DNA of 64,000 nucleotides, from the NCBI RefSeq assembly GCF_009730915.1, contig NC_052476.1, forward strand, positions 21,495,257 through 21,559,256, written 5' to 3'. The notes beneath the pieces were generated by a model. The model ran no database searches and was not told the origin of the DNA. It worked only from the letters and a program-made list of their open reading frames with translations. Position 1 is the first letter of the stretch. Each line of letters begins with the position of its first letter. Positions 1 to 11,658 of this stretch are shown one piece after another. The position numbers were made by a program, and so were the translations under genes. This stretch comes from Dioscorea cayenensis subsp. rotundata. Lineage: Eukaryota > Streptophyta > Magnoliopsida > Dioscoreales > Dioscoreaceae.

Positions 1-187
1 AGCCAAATCTTGATATCAAATCCAGGAGATGAGATTTTTCTGAAAAACAAACATAATGAGTCAATGCCAAATCTCTAAATGGTTGCCTTTCATTCTAATA
101 ATGCATGAGTACAAAATATAAGGAGACAAGTTACTACAATTACAAAGTGGTAATAGCCTAATAGGCTAATAGCTCACATGTGATATA

Positions 188-323
188 ACTGACCCTATGA
201 GGCATTTCTACAAACATGTGCTATACCAGTACCAGTTAGTGATGAGTCTCATATGACTGACCCTATGAGGCATTTCTACAAACATGTGATGTGCTATGCC
301 AGCACCAGTTGGTGATGACTGAT
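188..323. repeat. Two-copy direct repeat, 68-bp period
   Basis: A block starting ACTGACCCTATGAGGCATTT occurs at 188 and again at 256. The copies continue through related sequence (CAAACATGTG, then a CCAGTACCAGTT/CCAGCACCAGTT stretch). This is a simple tandem duplication with no gene in or around it. Confidence 0.8.
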
Positions 324-1126
324 CCACATGGACCACATAACATAAATCCAATTAGTAATTAGCCTTATTTATAGCATAACTTCTTTCCATCAATAGATAG
401 ATATGGAGGAAAAAAAATAGTTCATTAATTATCCTATAAGCTAAACCATCACAAAGTAGCAATGAATGGTGCCATGCATATGCTGCTGCTAGCCTACCAC
501 TCGTGACTCTACATGACTATCAGCTGTGATTGAAGCAGAAGTGAATTTACAGATGAATTGATGAAGAGAAGCTGAGTTGCAGTTACTGCTGCTGTCATGG
601 TGTCTTTAGTTTTGATTAGAAGGGTAATACGGTCTTTTCAGGTGTTTAAATGGTCATTTTGTTCGTTGAGTTATGACCGGGAATCAATCAAAGGCTATGA
701 TGAATTTGATCAAGTGGAATGGCATTAGTTCAAGGCAGCTATTGAAAAGAGAATGAAGAGAAGCATGGACGGCTGAGATTAAATCATCATGGATGGATAG
801 CTTTAGTTCGAGGCAAGGCAAGTGGATGGATGAAGAGCGGTGGAGCTGGTCTGGTGCAGATGCGTGGAGTAATGACTCAGCCTTTTTTAGTTTCTTTTTG
901 GTAATCAAATTTTGTTTAATATAAAGTTAGAGAACAGTTAGTTAATGTTTTTTATGTGTTTTATTGTTCTTCCTGAGTTTTTCTCAAGTTTTTTATGAGA
1001 TAGCTCTCTTTGTCGAATTTTCCTAGTTTGTAGAGAGAGAATTTCATTTTGATGTGAATAAGAGACTTGTTTCTCATGAAGTCTAGATGCTATATAGTGA
1101 TTATCAGACCCCGTCTGCTGCACAAC
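324..1126. other. Non-genic stretch, possible old LTR material
   Basis: No supportable gene. The part near 900-1100 (T-rich, with GTGAATAAGAGACTTG before the gag stop) has the look of a plant Copia LTR end. I could not find a partner copy in the window, so this is only an impression. Confidence 0.3.
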
Positions 1127-2077
1127 TCAATCCTCAGGTTTTTTTTTCTGGCAGAGGGTGTGGCGAATATCCCTCCTCGCCACACCCCGGCGCCGCCACT
1201 GGCTCCAGCACTCATTGGCATAATGCCCCATCTTATCACAGTTGAAGTACTTTATGTGGCTCTTATCCCTGCTTTTGCTCCCAATACTACCTGTTCTGAA
1301 ATGGCGACGAGTGTTGAAACTACCACGCCCACCTTTGCCATGGCCTTGGCCCCTGTCGCGTCCTCTTCCTTGCCCATGCCTCTCAAGGCTGCTAGTACCA
1401 TTCTTTGACAGCTCCCCACTGTCTTTCTTCATATGTGCAATCCACTCTACATGAGTGTGCAAAAGGTTCTCACCACAGCCATCACTTTTGCGTATGCGTT
1501 CTTCATATGCCTTCAACCGGCCGATTGCCTCCTTAAACGGCATAGCTTCCACATCGAGTAGTTGCTCGAGTGAGGCAACAACCTGTAGGTACTTGTTCCG
1601 AACAGAATCGAACAACTTCTTGACAAGAGTGGCATCCTTTATGGCAGCTCCAAGTTTACTGAACTTGTTTGCCAAACCACTGATCTTCCTAGCAAACTCA
1701 TCAATGGATTCGTTCTCCCTCATCCTCAAAGCCTCAAACTTGCTCTTCAGCGTTTGTGCTCTTGCCTTCTTTACTCGATCAACACCAAGATACCGAGTTT
1801 TCAGACTATCCCACGCTTCCTTCGCAGTCTTCTTCTTAGCGATTTGTAGCAGCAGCACATCCTCGGGTACGGATTGAAAGATGCATGCCCGTGCCATCTT
1901 GTCCTTCCTTATATCCACTGCCACTCCAGCAGAGGGCTCGATGGCTTCCCAGACTCCCAAGGTCTCCATGTTTGCTTCCAACTTGATCGCCCAAGTGGAA
2001 TAATTTGTGGACGTAAGCATCAGGTAATGTAGTGGTTCTACACCGTCTTTCATTGCTTGCTGAGTAGTGATCGCCAT
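1127..2077 (-). CDS. Copia-type Gag polyprotein fragment with CCHC knuckle (gag-only remnant)
   Basis: Structural Gag of a Ty1/Copia-type retrotransposon, about 317 residues from the ATG at 2077 to the stop at 1127. The frame also runs open upstream to 2146. The first part has the Gag N-terminal and UBN2-type layout (NYSTWAIKLEANM, then AKEAWDSLKTRY, then ENESIDEFARKISGLANKF). It is followed by a Gly/Arg-rich linker and a CCHC knuckle (YFNCDKMGHYANEC). No protease, integrase or RT follows, and the frame ends just after the knuckle in a short hairpin-bearing insert. It lies directly downstream of a primer-binding site and LTR edge at 2114-2128, so orientation and 5' position fit a 5' LTR-PBS-gag order. 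The open frame suggests either a recent truncation or a gag-only non-autonomous element. I saw no matching 3' LTR. Confidence 0.8.
   Translation of the reverse strand: MAITTQQAMKDGVEPLHYLMLTSTNYSTWAIKLEANMETLGVWEAIEPSAGVAVDIRKDKMARACIFQSVPEDVLLLQIAKKKTAKEAWDSLKTRYLGVDRVKKARAQTLKSKFEALRMRENESIDEFARKISGLANKFSKLGAAIKDATLVKKLFDSVRNKYLQVVASLEQLLDVEAMPFKEAIGRLKAYEERIRKSDGCGENLLHTHVEWIAHMKKDSGELSKNGTSSLERHGQGRGRDRGQGHGKGGRGSFNTRRHFRTGSIGSKSRDKSHIKYFNCDKMGHYANECWSQWRRRGVARRDIRHTLCQKKKPED
1156..1187. repeat. Perfect 11-bp-stem hairpin inside the gag 3' end
   Basis: GGGTGTGGCGA at 1156-1166 pairs with TCGCCACACCC at 1177-1187 around a 10-base loop. On the minus strand the flank CAGTGGCGGCGCCGG resembles the hAT-type termini at 33689 and 51463 (CAGTGGCGGAACC). 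This may therefore be a short hAT-derived scar that ended the gag frame. Confidence 0.55.
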
Positions 2078-2113
2078 CTCTTCAAACTGGAAATATTTGG
2101 GCATGTAATAGTA

Positions 2114-2128
2114 GCTCTGATACCAACT
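2114..2128 (-). other. Copia primer-binding site and start of 5' LTR
   Basis: On the minus strand 2126-2114 reads TTGGTATCAGAGC, the usual plant Copia primer-binding site complementary to initiator tRNA-Met. It abuts TGTTGG at 2128 on the plus strand, which is the inner edge of an LTR ending CA on the element strand. The outer end of this LTR could not be located, because no second LTR copy was found. Confidence 0.7.
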
Positions 2129-3764
2129 GTTGGCTATTGACCTCACCCCGAGATCTCAGGCCCAGGCACTCACAGTGTTTGCAACACCCATTGAAGAAGA
2201 AGAAAGACAAAGGAAGACAAAGAAAGCTTATTGGGACAATCTTGTCTATTGCATTGTAGCTTTTCTTATTCACTTCTTATTTTCTTTTTTCTTATTACAT
2301 AAACTCATCCATGATAGCCTATATAGACCTTATAAAAGACTCTTAGCATTCTAAGAACTCCTACATTTATTGTTATTAAGTAAGTCATGACTCTTCAACT
2401 TCGTAACCTCATGACTCTTCCACTTCATATTCTATAACGTCATGGCTTTTAATATTCCATAACTTATAACTTATTAAGGATAACCCCTTACCTTCCAGGC
2501 TTCCATCTCATCTGGATTATTAGCTGACAGAGGAGATTAGTGGAAAAGAGTTGGCAAGTGGATATGTGACGTAGGTTACACCAGTGAGAGCCGTAGGGGT
2601 GCCCAAACCAAAAGAGTGAAGTCATATCCGAGGTGTTTCTCAGCGAGGAGGCTTGCGCCGCCACGAGGCCGAGAGGAACGTAGTGGAACTTCGCTGTTAT
2701 CAAGGAGAAAGAGAAGGAGAAGAATAATGACAAGATGATCAAAAGGGAAGGAGAAGGACCTAATTACCCTTGATAATATTTTAATATAAAAAAATTTACT
2801 GTTGATTAAAAGATATGCGGATCAGATGATACCACGTCTCGGATCACCACTCCTTGGGAGCAGGCTTAGGCTCATTACTTCACGAGTGGTGATTCCACTA
2901 ACTCGCTTCCCTGGGATATAAAATGGAACTGAGACGTGGGATCAATACTACGACCGTACTAATTTGACTATGAGTTTGTGTATTCAATATTTAAGTAACA
3001 ATCTATTTCACTAGAGATTGCATTAGAAAATAATTATCTATCATCTTTGAAAAAACTACAAACAAAATCAATTTGTCAAATTTCTATTTTAATCTTTGGA
3101 ATATATATTATATATATATATATATATATATTATCTTCATAAATGCATTTTGGCCTTGATATAACATCTTTATACACAATTTTAGTTTAAATCTGAAAAT
3201 ATCTCCCATTGCGTTCTGAATATTAGTTATCACACTTTAATTTTTGAATAATTTGTAAGTAATTTTATTGTAGATAAATAAATTAAAAATTTTTTATTTA
3301 GCACTACTAGTAATTTATAAACAAAAATTAGATAAAAAAACTTCATTTTTTTTTTGGAAAAAGTTGATTAAAAAAAAACTTTACTGGCATCCTTGTTTCT
3401 TATTTCATATATATATATATATCGTAATTTATCTATTTTATCATTTATATATATAATGAATCGATGACCATGTTTTAATACATAGAAAAGGGGGAAAATA
3501 TTAGTAGTGTTATAAAACATTTAAAATGAATGTCTATTATGTTTCTCTCAACTCCTCTTGACTCTTGGTTTTTTATTTGCCAAAGATTCATTCAATTTCT
3601 AATTTAAATGCTATATGTGTGTGTGTGTACCAAATGAATGAAAGATAATCAGAACGAGAAAAAGAACTTCCACTACTTTATCTTTGCTCTATATTTGTCT
3701 TGATATATTATATAGTTTTATAATATTGTTTGTCTTGCTATATTATATAGTTTTATATAACAAG
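2129..3764. other. AT-rich spacer with probable LTR remainder
   Basis: The first few hundred bases should be the remainder of the gag element's 5' LTR. Beyond about 2780 the sequence is AT-rich with (TA)n tracts at 3108-3131 and 3409-3421. Around 2840-2950 there are imperfect inverted segments (ACGTCTCGGATCACCACTC against GAGTGGTGATTCC and GAGACGTGGG). No gene is seen. Confidence 0.5.
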
Positions 3765-3924
3765 TAGAAATATTTTTTTTTTTGAAAAGGTGGATAAACC
3801 ACATGCATTAAAATAAGAGAACCAAAAGTACAACTACCCTTCTACTAGCTGTGGAAACAAAAGCGAAAGAAAAAAAAAAGGAGGAACAACGGGTCTCCTC
3901 CTGGCCCAAAACAGAACACCACAA

Positions 3925-6900
3925 CTACTCCTCACCGACGACCTGATCTACCTCAAGCATGGGGGTGACCTCCACCCCTACAAAGCGAGGTCCAACAAAC
4001 TCTAAGCTGCGCCTTATAGAGGAGATAGGGTCAGCAAGCTTCTCTTTCAAACCTTCGGGAGCTGCAGAGAACCAAGATAACATCAAATGAGCAGTCTTCA
4101 AGATGACAACAAGGGGATTGTCACATTTATCAGCAAAGATATAATCATTTCGCGTAAGCCAAATAGACCACACAAAAGCTTTAACAACCCAATCCCCAAA
4201 CACCCTAACCACAGGCTGTAAGGCAGCTCTCCAGTCTCTCCATAATAGAGCCATCGACAGGGGAAGCGCATGTAACATAAGGAACCTACTAAAGTACGCC
4301 CAGACCTCCCGAGAAAACTGGCACTTTAAGAAAAGATGGTCTACTGATTCAATATCAGAATGGCATAATACACATGTGTCTGTCGGTAGCCTATTAGATC
4401 TACGCCTGGCAAGGTTTTCCAGGGAGAGGATCTTGTTCTTCCAAGCAAGCTAGTTAAATATGTGGACCTTCCTTGGGCAAGGACCTTTCCAGAAGGAGGT
4501 AGCAAAAGGGGCACCGTAGTCCTCCCTCATTCAGAAGGCAGTAGAAAGACTTGACAGAGAAGGACCCATTGGCCGTCAATCCCCAAACCTTTAGATCCTT
4601 ATCACCCCTCGTCGCCCCATTTAGGCTAGAGAAAAGATGTTCAACCCCCTGATAATTTACGAACAGTTGACTCTCAAGTAACAAAGCCAGCTCACGAACC
4701 GTCCCATTAGGCCTAGGAGACGCAAGAAATTCTTCTGGCCAGATGTACATTGGCGCAAGTCCATTGAACCATCTGTCTTTCCAGAAGAGCGTCTCTGACC
4801 CATCTTTGACCTGAACCACAACACATCCTCTAAAAGCAGGAAGACAATGGGAAACACTTGACCAAAAAAAGGAGACTTTCCTAATCGGAACCCTAAACAA
4901 GTCCCAAGTTGGAACATTATAGTTAAAACGAAGAATCTTCACTCCTCCCCAGTGCAAATCAGATAGAACCTTCCATCTCCATTTCCCCAGCAAGGCCAGA
5001 TTAAAAGATGACAAATCCAATATACCCCAACCACCTTGCTCCTTTGCGTGACAAATATTCTTCCAAGCCACCAGACGACAACCAAGATGGTCAATGCCAG
5101 GTCCAGTCCCAAGAAAATCTCTTCTAATCCTATCAATTTCTTTGATCACCCACTTTTGTAGCCGAAGCAGAGACATCCAGTACGTCGGAATCGCCGATAG
5201 CACCGAGTTAACAAGGGTGAGCCGACCACCAATAGAGATGTAAGAAGCTTTCCATATAGACAAACGGCCTCTGACTTTGGCAATCAAGCTCTCCCAATCT
5301 TGTTTACGAGGCCTTCTGCCCAAAACAGGGATACCAAGGTAGGTCACTGGGAGAAGACCCACCTCACAGTTAATCGTTTTAGCCTCACTCACAAGAGGAA
5401 GTTGATGCATATTCGTAGTAAAAAGGCATGTTTTGGAAAAATTAGTTTCCAATCCAGAGATCCCTTCAAAGACCAGGAGAATCAGCTTGATCACCCTAAG
5501 ATCTTCCGCATCCCCCACCGTCAACACCAGAAGATCATCCGTGTAATGCAGGTTGCAAACAATGTCTTGCTTGCCCAATGGCACCCCCAACATGATTTTT
5601 GATTCCAGTGCATTGTCAAACATAGTACACAACACATCTGAGGCAAGCACGAAGAGCAACGGTGACAAAGGGTCCCCCTGTCGCAACCCTCGTTGATACC
5701 TCACATATCCACTAGGAGATCCATTGATTAAAATAGAAGCTTTTGAAGAGCAGAGGATCGAGGATATCCACCCTAACCATTTGGGACTAAAACCTCTCAC
5801 ATTCAAGAGCTCCAACAAGAAGTCCCAATCAACCTAATCAAAAGCTTTAGCGAAGTCCACCTTGAGAATGTGGCTATTCAGTCTTCTTTTGTGAATGTTG
5901 AAAAATTGTCTCTTTCGTCATAGCAATATTATCCAGAATACACCTCCCTTTCAGAAAAGCAGATTGCGCGTGATCCACCAGGGAGTCCATCACCGTGCTA
6001 AGTCTTGAGGCCAAAATCTTGCTGAGGATTTTCAAGGAGGAATTAATTAGGCTAATGGGTCGATAATCCCCTCGGTTTGGGCGGGCTCAAGACCTTAGGG
6101 ATTAGAGCAATGCAAGCCCAATTAATTCGTTCTAAGTTCGCCTTTCCAGCATGGAAATCCTCACAGAGTTGCAAGATCTCCCCTTTAACAATCTCCCAGT
6201 AAAATTTAAAGAAAGACAATTTAAAGAAAGACATAGGAAACCCATCTGGCCCTGGGGCTTTATCACTTCCTAAGTTAAAAACCGCCCTTTTTACTTCCTC
6301 CGGAGTAAAAGGTCGTTCAAGAGAGGATAGGTCCACCAAGGTTTTATTCTTCAAGAGATTCTTTGATGACATCAATCAACTCTAAGTCATGTAACCACTG
6401 TAACCAGGACCTCTGCTTCCAATAAACCTCCTCTTGTCAATGGATTACCGCTAAACTCTCCTCAATCTACTCTCCTGAGAAATCTCCTCCGAGCTAAGGC
6501 ACCTAGATTCTTTGATGACATCAATCAACTCTAAGTTATGTAACAGCGATAGTTTCCGAAGTTTGATGGAACCAAAACTCACTTTAGACCATCTACAGAT
6601 CTGATCCCTGAGCCACGCCAGTTTTTTTTGCCAAAACAAAAGCACCGCAACCTTGGGGATTGACATCCGCCCACCACCCAGCCACCAGCTCCGAAAAACC
6701 TTCCACCGTAATCCAAACATTCTCAAAGTGGAACAATCTGGGTTTGGCACAATGCATCCCCACCTCCAGTCTGATTGGAACATGGTCCGAGCCCAGTCTC
6801 GGGAGACAATTTTGAATGATCCTTGGAAAATAGTCAATGCACACCCTATTAACGATAAACCTATCCAACTTAACCCAAATAGGGTTCTCTTACCCATTAT

Positions 6901-7440
6901 TCCATGTAAACCTTTGCCCCATCGCCGGGGGTTCATGAAGCCGAAGGTCATGCAATAGGGTATTAGCGTCACGAATGTCCGCTAAGTTCGGGTTTCTGCC
7001 TCATTTGTCCTCCAGCGAGAACATAACATTGAAGTCACCACAAATCACCCAAGGCACATCCGGGTCACCACAGCAACCCTTAATCTCATCCTAGAAAAAA
7101 CGTTTAAGATTCCGCACGCACGACCCATAGACTGAGGTACACCACCAAGTGAGGTTGTCCTTCTTAGTACAAAAATTGACGGTTAAACAGTAAGCTCTTT
7201 TCCTAACCACAGTGCCAGAAAGCACCACACTGTTCCAATCAATAATAATGCCCTCAGAAGACCCAACCGAAGGGAGGAAGACAAATTGGTTTAAGTGCGG
7301 ACCTCTAATCTCCCTCCACTTGGTTCCCGTAATATCATCTAGTTTGGACTCTTATAAACAGCACACATCCGCAAAATGGAGATTAAAAAAGTCCTTCACT
7401 AGAAAGCGTTTTGCAGGTCTACCCAGACCCATAATATTCC
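3925..7440 (-). pseudogene. LINE-1 ORF2 (endonuclease-reverse transcriptase), degenerate
   Basis: ORF2 of an L1-type LINE, which nicks target DNA and copies the RNA into it. In order on the minus strand: endonuclease remnants (about 7440-6451), RT entry motif DKAPGPDGFPMSFFK (near 6260), RT core SGYVRYQRGLRQGDPLSPLL and the active-site block LHYTDDLLVLTVGD (within 5818-5400), the L1-type GLETNFSKT and YLGIPVLGRRP blocks, and a C-terminal zinc-binding region reaching 3925. The longest open part is 454 codons (5818-4454). Several frames are needed to read the protein (stops or shifts near 4454, 5820, 6050 and 6450), so the copy is not coding-competent. The catalytic box is YTDD rather than the common FADD, and LINE-2 has the same. 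Confidence 0.85.
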
Positions 7441-7466
7441 AGGATATAATATTCATTAACAACTAT

Positions 7467-8195
7467 CTAGTTATCGTGGACCTCTAACGAGGTCTCCGCC
7501 TGCTCCAAATTGGAGACAACACATGCCAATGTACGGATCTTTTCTACTTTACGAATATAATCAATGCATTCATCCAGATGTAAAGCAGAACCATCAAAAG
7601 AAATACCACAAGAATTACAGTAGCTAGCAATTTGAACATTGTACCAATCAGAAATAAGAAGTGGCTCAGAAGGCGCACCTTCTGAGGGATCATCACGCAA
7701 GACTTTCTTCTTGGTCGATCTAGGAGGCTCTGCCACGTATCCTGCCTCCTCATTCCATCTGGACGACGGCTTCTTGTGACGCTCGCTCTTCCTAACCACT
7801 TTTGGTACTTCATTAGAAGGCGATGAATTCCCCTCCTTTAACCCTGACAATAACTCCCTGATCGATCTTTCAAACTCATAAATAGAGTCATCCGAGGCAT
7901 ATTCTTCTTCCTGATCCTCTGTCTCAATGGCATGAGAAACTCCCATCCCCGCTTCCTTAACAAGATCCTTGTGAACTATAATTGGAGCTAGAACCCAGAC
8001 ATTAGCAAGGAATTTCCACTGGAGACCCGCCGGATGAACAGACGTAGGTTTTGCTTTACCATCCAAAACATCCACTCCCTCTAGTAAAAGTCTTGAATCA
8101 CCCGCCGAACCTTGGGCCGCTGAGCCTTGGGCTGCCTCCCCATCAAAACCTAGCCCATACACTTGAATAGGTTCGGACAAGCCCCCTTCTCCCAC
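7467..8195 (-). pseudogene. LINE-1 ORF1 C-terminal portion
   Basis: About 242 codons open to the stop at 7467. The residues are shared almost line by line with the LINE-2 ORF1 end at 24690 (RKSERHKKPSSRWNEEAG, then DPSEGAP, then ISDW, then YCNxCGISFD, then LACVVSNLE). ORF1 of L1-type elements is a nucleic-acid-binding protein. The part kept here is the acidic/basic C-terminal tail, and the CCHC knuckles seen in LINE-2 are missing because of 5' truncation. ORF2 begins just downstream. Confidence 0.75.
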
Positions 8196-8235
8196 CGGCC
8201 CACAAGGAAACGTAAGTAACTATCTAGAAGTATTT

Positions 8236-8512
8236 AAATTAATAATAAACATTTGGTCAAGGTCTTATCGGGCTAACGGATAAAGTCGAGTAAATAATCC
8301 GCATCCGCTTGCGTCCTGGACACTTAATTTAACGTGGAGCGGTTTTATTGTAATATTAATTAGTACGAAAGGGTTAAAACGTAAAAAGAGTTTTCTTTTC
8401 CGTCATTTTTGTATATAATATGTAGTTTTCCAAGCATCGCATGTTAATCCTCATCCCTTTTCTCTGATTCGAAACCCTAGAATCTCTTCTCTCCCTCTCT
8501 TTCTCGGATTCA
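8236..8512 (+). promoter_or_regulatory. Putative promoter and 5' UTR of the ATG8-type gene
   Basis: This 277-bp gap between LINE-1 and the ATG8 start codon holds a TATA-like GTATATAATATG near 8411. Further on is AAACCCTA at 8472-8479, the telo-box motif common in plant 5' leaders, then a CT-rich leader (CTTCTCTCCCTCTC) leading to ATG at 8513. The LINE-1 insertion leaves little room for upstream elements. Confidence 0.5.
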
Positions 8513-10036
8513 ATGAAGCAGATCATGCCTTTCAAGGACGAATTCTCCTTTGGTTCGTTGTTTCTTCTCGATTCCCCAGCTGAATTTGTCTTTTTTTTTT
8601 TTCTTTATATTTTATTTTCTGGTGTTTCAATTGCTCAATTTGGGTCTCTTGCAGAGGAGCGGCTTGCAGAATCGAGGGATATCGTTGCCAAGTATCCTGA
8701 TTGTGTCCCGGTATGCGCCGTTGATTATTTGTGCCCTTTCTTTCCTTTCGGAATTATTATTCGTTCCATCGTGATTGAGAAATTTTTTTGGTACATTGCT
8801 ATGCAGTGGTTCTTCTCTTGGGTTCCTTGATAGTTTGCAAAAACTGAGAGATTTAGTTAATTCTGTGAGTCAAAATTTGTGAAAAAAGTAATCTTGATGA
8901 TCCGGATGGGATTAAAACGAATTGACAATGTTTAGCCCAAAATATTTGTTATGATGGATATCATCTTGGATTAGCCTGTTATATGCTATTTCCTAAACTG
9001 CAATTTAGTTTTGAGTGATCAATGTTAAATGTTGATGTGATTTTAGATGGCCCGAATGATTTTGAATTATGTTTTACTGAATGCAGGTAATTGCGGAAAG
9101 GTATTCTAGATGTGACCTACCTCAGATGGAAAACAAAAAGTAAGTTATTCTAGTTCTAATCAGGCTGTATTACAATCAAATAATTCATATGTGTTCTGGA
9201 AGAAAGTATGTCAGTTTATTGGTTGATATAACTATTTTGTTTGTTATGCTACCTTGATTTATGAACTAAAAAGTAGGCATCCTTGATCACCCCAAATGAC
9301 ACTTTTGAATTGTTCAAATTGCTGTAAATGAGTGTCTTATGGCTTCATTTTGGATTGAGTTTCTAATGAGTTTGGCTGAGAGATTTGTCATTTGTTCTAA
9401 ATAATTTAGCTTACAAGATGTCTCTGGTGTGTACATTGTCGAATATGACAGTAAAGTGTGAAAGGAAAAGGCTTGCTACTCTCTATTTTATTCTGGAGAG
9501 TGGAATTTGATCTTGATGGATGATGTCAAGGAAGGATTTTGATTGCTGGCTGAAATAAATTATGCAAACCTCATGAATGAGGCAAATAGCTTTATTCATA
9601 TGGCCAAACACAAAGTTGTCAAATTGTTGATCGATTACTTAGTCAAACATGTTGTATGCTACATACTGTTGTCCTGCTTTTTCGGTTTTTTGTTTTTTCT
9701 TGTCATGTTTGTCATTTATGTATTTTTTTTTTTTCAGATTCCTTCATTCCTTGTTCTGAGAGACATGTCCATAGTGCAGTTCATTCACATTCTAAGCGGC
9801 AGACTGCGTCTTACTCCTGGCAAAGCTTTATTTGTATTCATCAAGAACTCCTTACCCCAAACAGGTTCATTTTGCCATGCTTACTTTAATTCCCATCATT
9901 CTTATTTAGTGTTTTGTACATCTTTTGATTTTGATTTCATTTTACAGCAAGCCTAATGGACACGGTCTATGAATTGTACAAGGATGAAGATGGATTTCTT
10001 TACATGTGTTACAGCAGTGAGAAAACATTTGGATGA
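8513..10036 (+). pseudogene. ATG8i: ATG8h/i-type autophagy ubiquitin-like gene, probably frameshifted at exon 4
   Basis: ATG8 is the ubiquitin-like protein conjugated to phosphatidylethanolamine on autophagosome membranes, where it binds cargo and receptor LIR motifs. Exons: 8513-8552, 8655-8710, 9087-9139, 9738-9864, 9948-10036, all with GT/AG borders. They read MKQIMPFKDEFSFEERLAES, KYPDCVP, VIAERYSRCDLPQMENKK, FLVLRDMS, HILSGRLRLTPGKALFVF, SLPQTASLMD and [17 protein letters not shown]. The protein ends at the glycine itself, which is the h/i-clade trait and would make ATG4 processing unnecessary. Exon 4 begins ATTCCTTCATTCCTTG: ATTCCTT is duplicated with an 8-bp period, so joining exon 3 (ending AA) to the normal acceptor shifts frame and meets TGA after seven codons. 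An in-frame escape is the acceptor CTGAG before AGACATG, which drops FLVLR from a core strand. Every other junction is in frame. It is either a very recent pseudogene or an altered isoform. Confidence 0.85.
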
Positions 10037-10361
10037 TCTTTTCACTTACCAGATTGTCTATGGATGTAAGTATTTATTCTATAAGCATATGATATTGGAG
10101 AAAAACTAAAACATCAAATTCTGCTGTAAAAATTATGTTTACAAATCTTAAATATTCAGAATTTGTCTTGAAGTCTCTTCAGCCACCTGAAATTATTATC
10201 ATTATGTTCATGCAATGTTTTGTCTATTCAGAATGAATCAAAACTTTAGGATTATCATCTAAACAAATCTGAGAGTCTATCTTATTACATAACTAGTTTG
10301 AATGAATGAACCTAAACTATAAGACACCAAAACTATGAACCCTGCTTATTGATATTAACAT
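10037..10361. other. Spacer between the 3' ends of the ATG8-type and BXL genes
   Basis: AT-rich convergent 3' flank. The two genes face each other and end 325 bp apart. No further gene is seen. Confidence 0.6.
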
Positions 10362-11658
10362 TCAAGGGGGTCCTGATGACAGTGTCAGCAGACCCATCAG
10401 TGCCACGATGATTGTGTGCTTCCCCGCCGGCAGTGCAACATATGCTGAGCCCGTCACGATGCTCAGACTCTCACATGAGTTCATTGAGAATGTCACTGTC
10501 TGTGTCTGATCTGCTTTAACAGACACCTTCTGAAACCCTACAACCTTCTTGATCGGAACTCCGGCAATCCCTGCCGGAGCCTGTGAGTAAACCATTACCA
10601 CATTATCTTCATCTATTTGGCCTGTATTCTTCACATTGACGACGATGTTCAGGTCTCCATTCACACATTGAAGATCATCAACAATGGCTGCATTGTAAGG
10701 TAGTGGTGCTGGCCCTGATTTAGTGTACTCTAGTGTGTAGCAATGCTGGATTGTCCCCAGTTGTTTCTCAATTGACTTGGTTGAATTCACTACCGTATAC
10801 TGAAACTCAGTGTAGCTCAATCCATATCCAAATGGATAGATACTAGGACCACTGTAAAACTTATATGTCCATCCTGGATATCCTAAACTCTGAATTGGCC
10901 TGAATTGCATTGAACTCATTGGCAGCTGCCATACATACTCTGGTGGATACCATGTCATTGGCAATCTTCCAGCTGAACATTCAATCTGTCAAATATTAAT
11001 AACTATTCAAACTCTAAACTTATATGTAAATTAATGAGTTAGTATTGTTATTAACCAGGATTGTATTGTCCAAAGATAACATCAGCAATGGCTTGGCCAC
11101 CTTCTTGACCAGGATAACCAGCCCAGAGGATTGAATCAATGTCTGGATTTTGTTGCAGGGAAAGGATGTTAACTGGCCTGGTGGATAAGACGACAACAAC
11201 CACCGGGCCACGGGCAACATTTGCAACTTGAGTTGAAGCTGATATCCGGGGAGTTACATATTTTCCCTGTCCAAGCCTTTTGCTTCTACTGCAAGATCTA
11301 GTCCTACTACAATTACAGTGGCATCTGCACTTCTTGCAGCTCTTACTGCTGGCCATATTAGCCTCTCATTCTTGCACATCACATCTGCACACCCCATTTG
11401 GTATTGGACATTTGCGTATTTGCTATTCCATCTATTGATGATACGTATCGGCATGGTACACCTTCAGTAATTCAGAGTAACATTGTGTCAGTAATTTTTT
11501 TTCTTTAACTGATTCGAATGACGATATAAATATATGAAATGAATGTATACCTGCATAATTTCCGATCATGACTTTCGTGGCGTTAGCATGAGGACCAACG
11601 GCGGCAATCGTCTTGCCTTTGAATTGTGCAGGATCTAAAGGCAGAAAGGATTTCTGAG

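Larger units (their letters stand above)
3765..8235 (-). mobile_element. LINE-1: L1-type non-LTR retrotransposon, 5'-truncated
   Basis: The element reads on the minus strand. A poly(A) tail appears as T11 near 3773-3783, followed by ORF2 (RT and zinc-binding tail, 3925-6375; endonuclease 6451-7440) and the C-terminal part of ORF1 (7467-8195). It shares the ORF1 C-terminal domain, endonuclease and RT with LINE-2 at 21.3-27.4 kb, so both belong to one family. ORF1 stops short of its N-terminus and CCHC knuckles, so the copy is 5'-truncated near 8.2 kb. TAGAAATATTT at 3765 and TAGAAGTATTT at 8225 may be an imperfect target-site duplication. Frameshifts and stops are frequent. Confidence 0.85.

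Noticed and set aside
1067..1877. Plus-strand open frames of 113, 70 and 140 codons
   Set aside because: They lie antisense to the Copia gag frame, have biased low-complexity residues and no recognisable domain.
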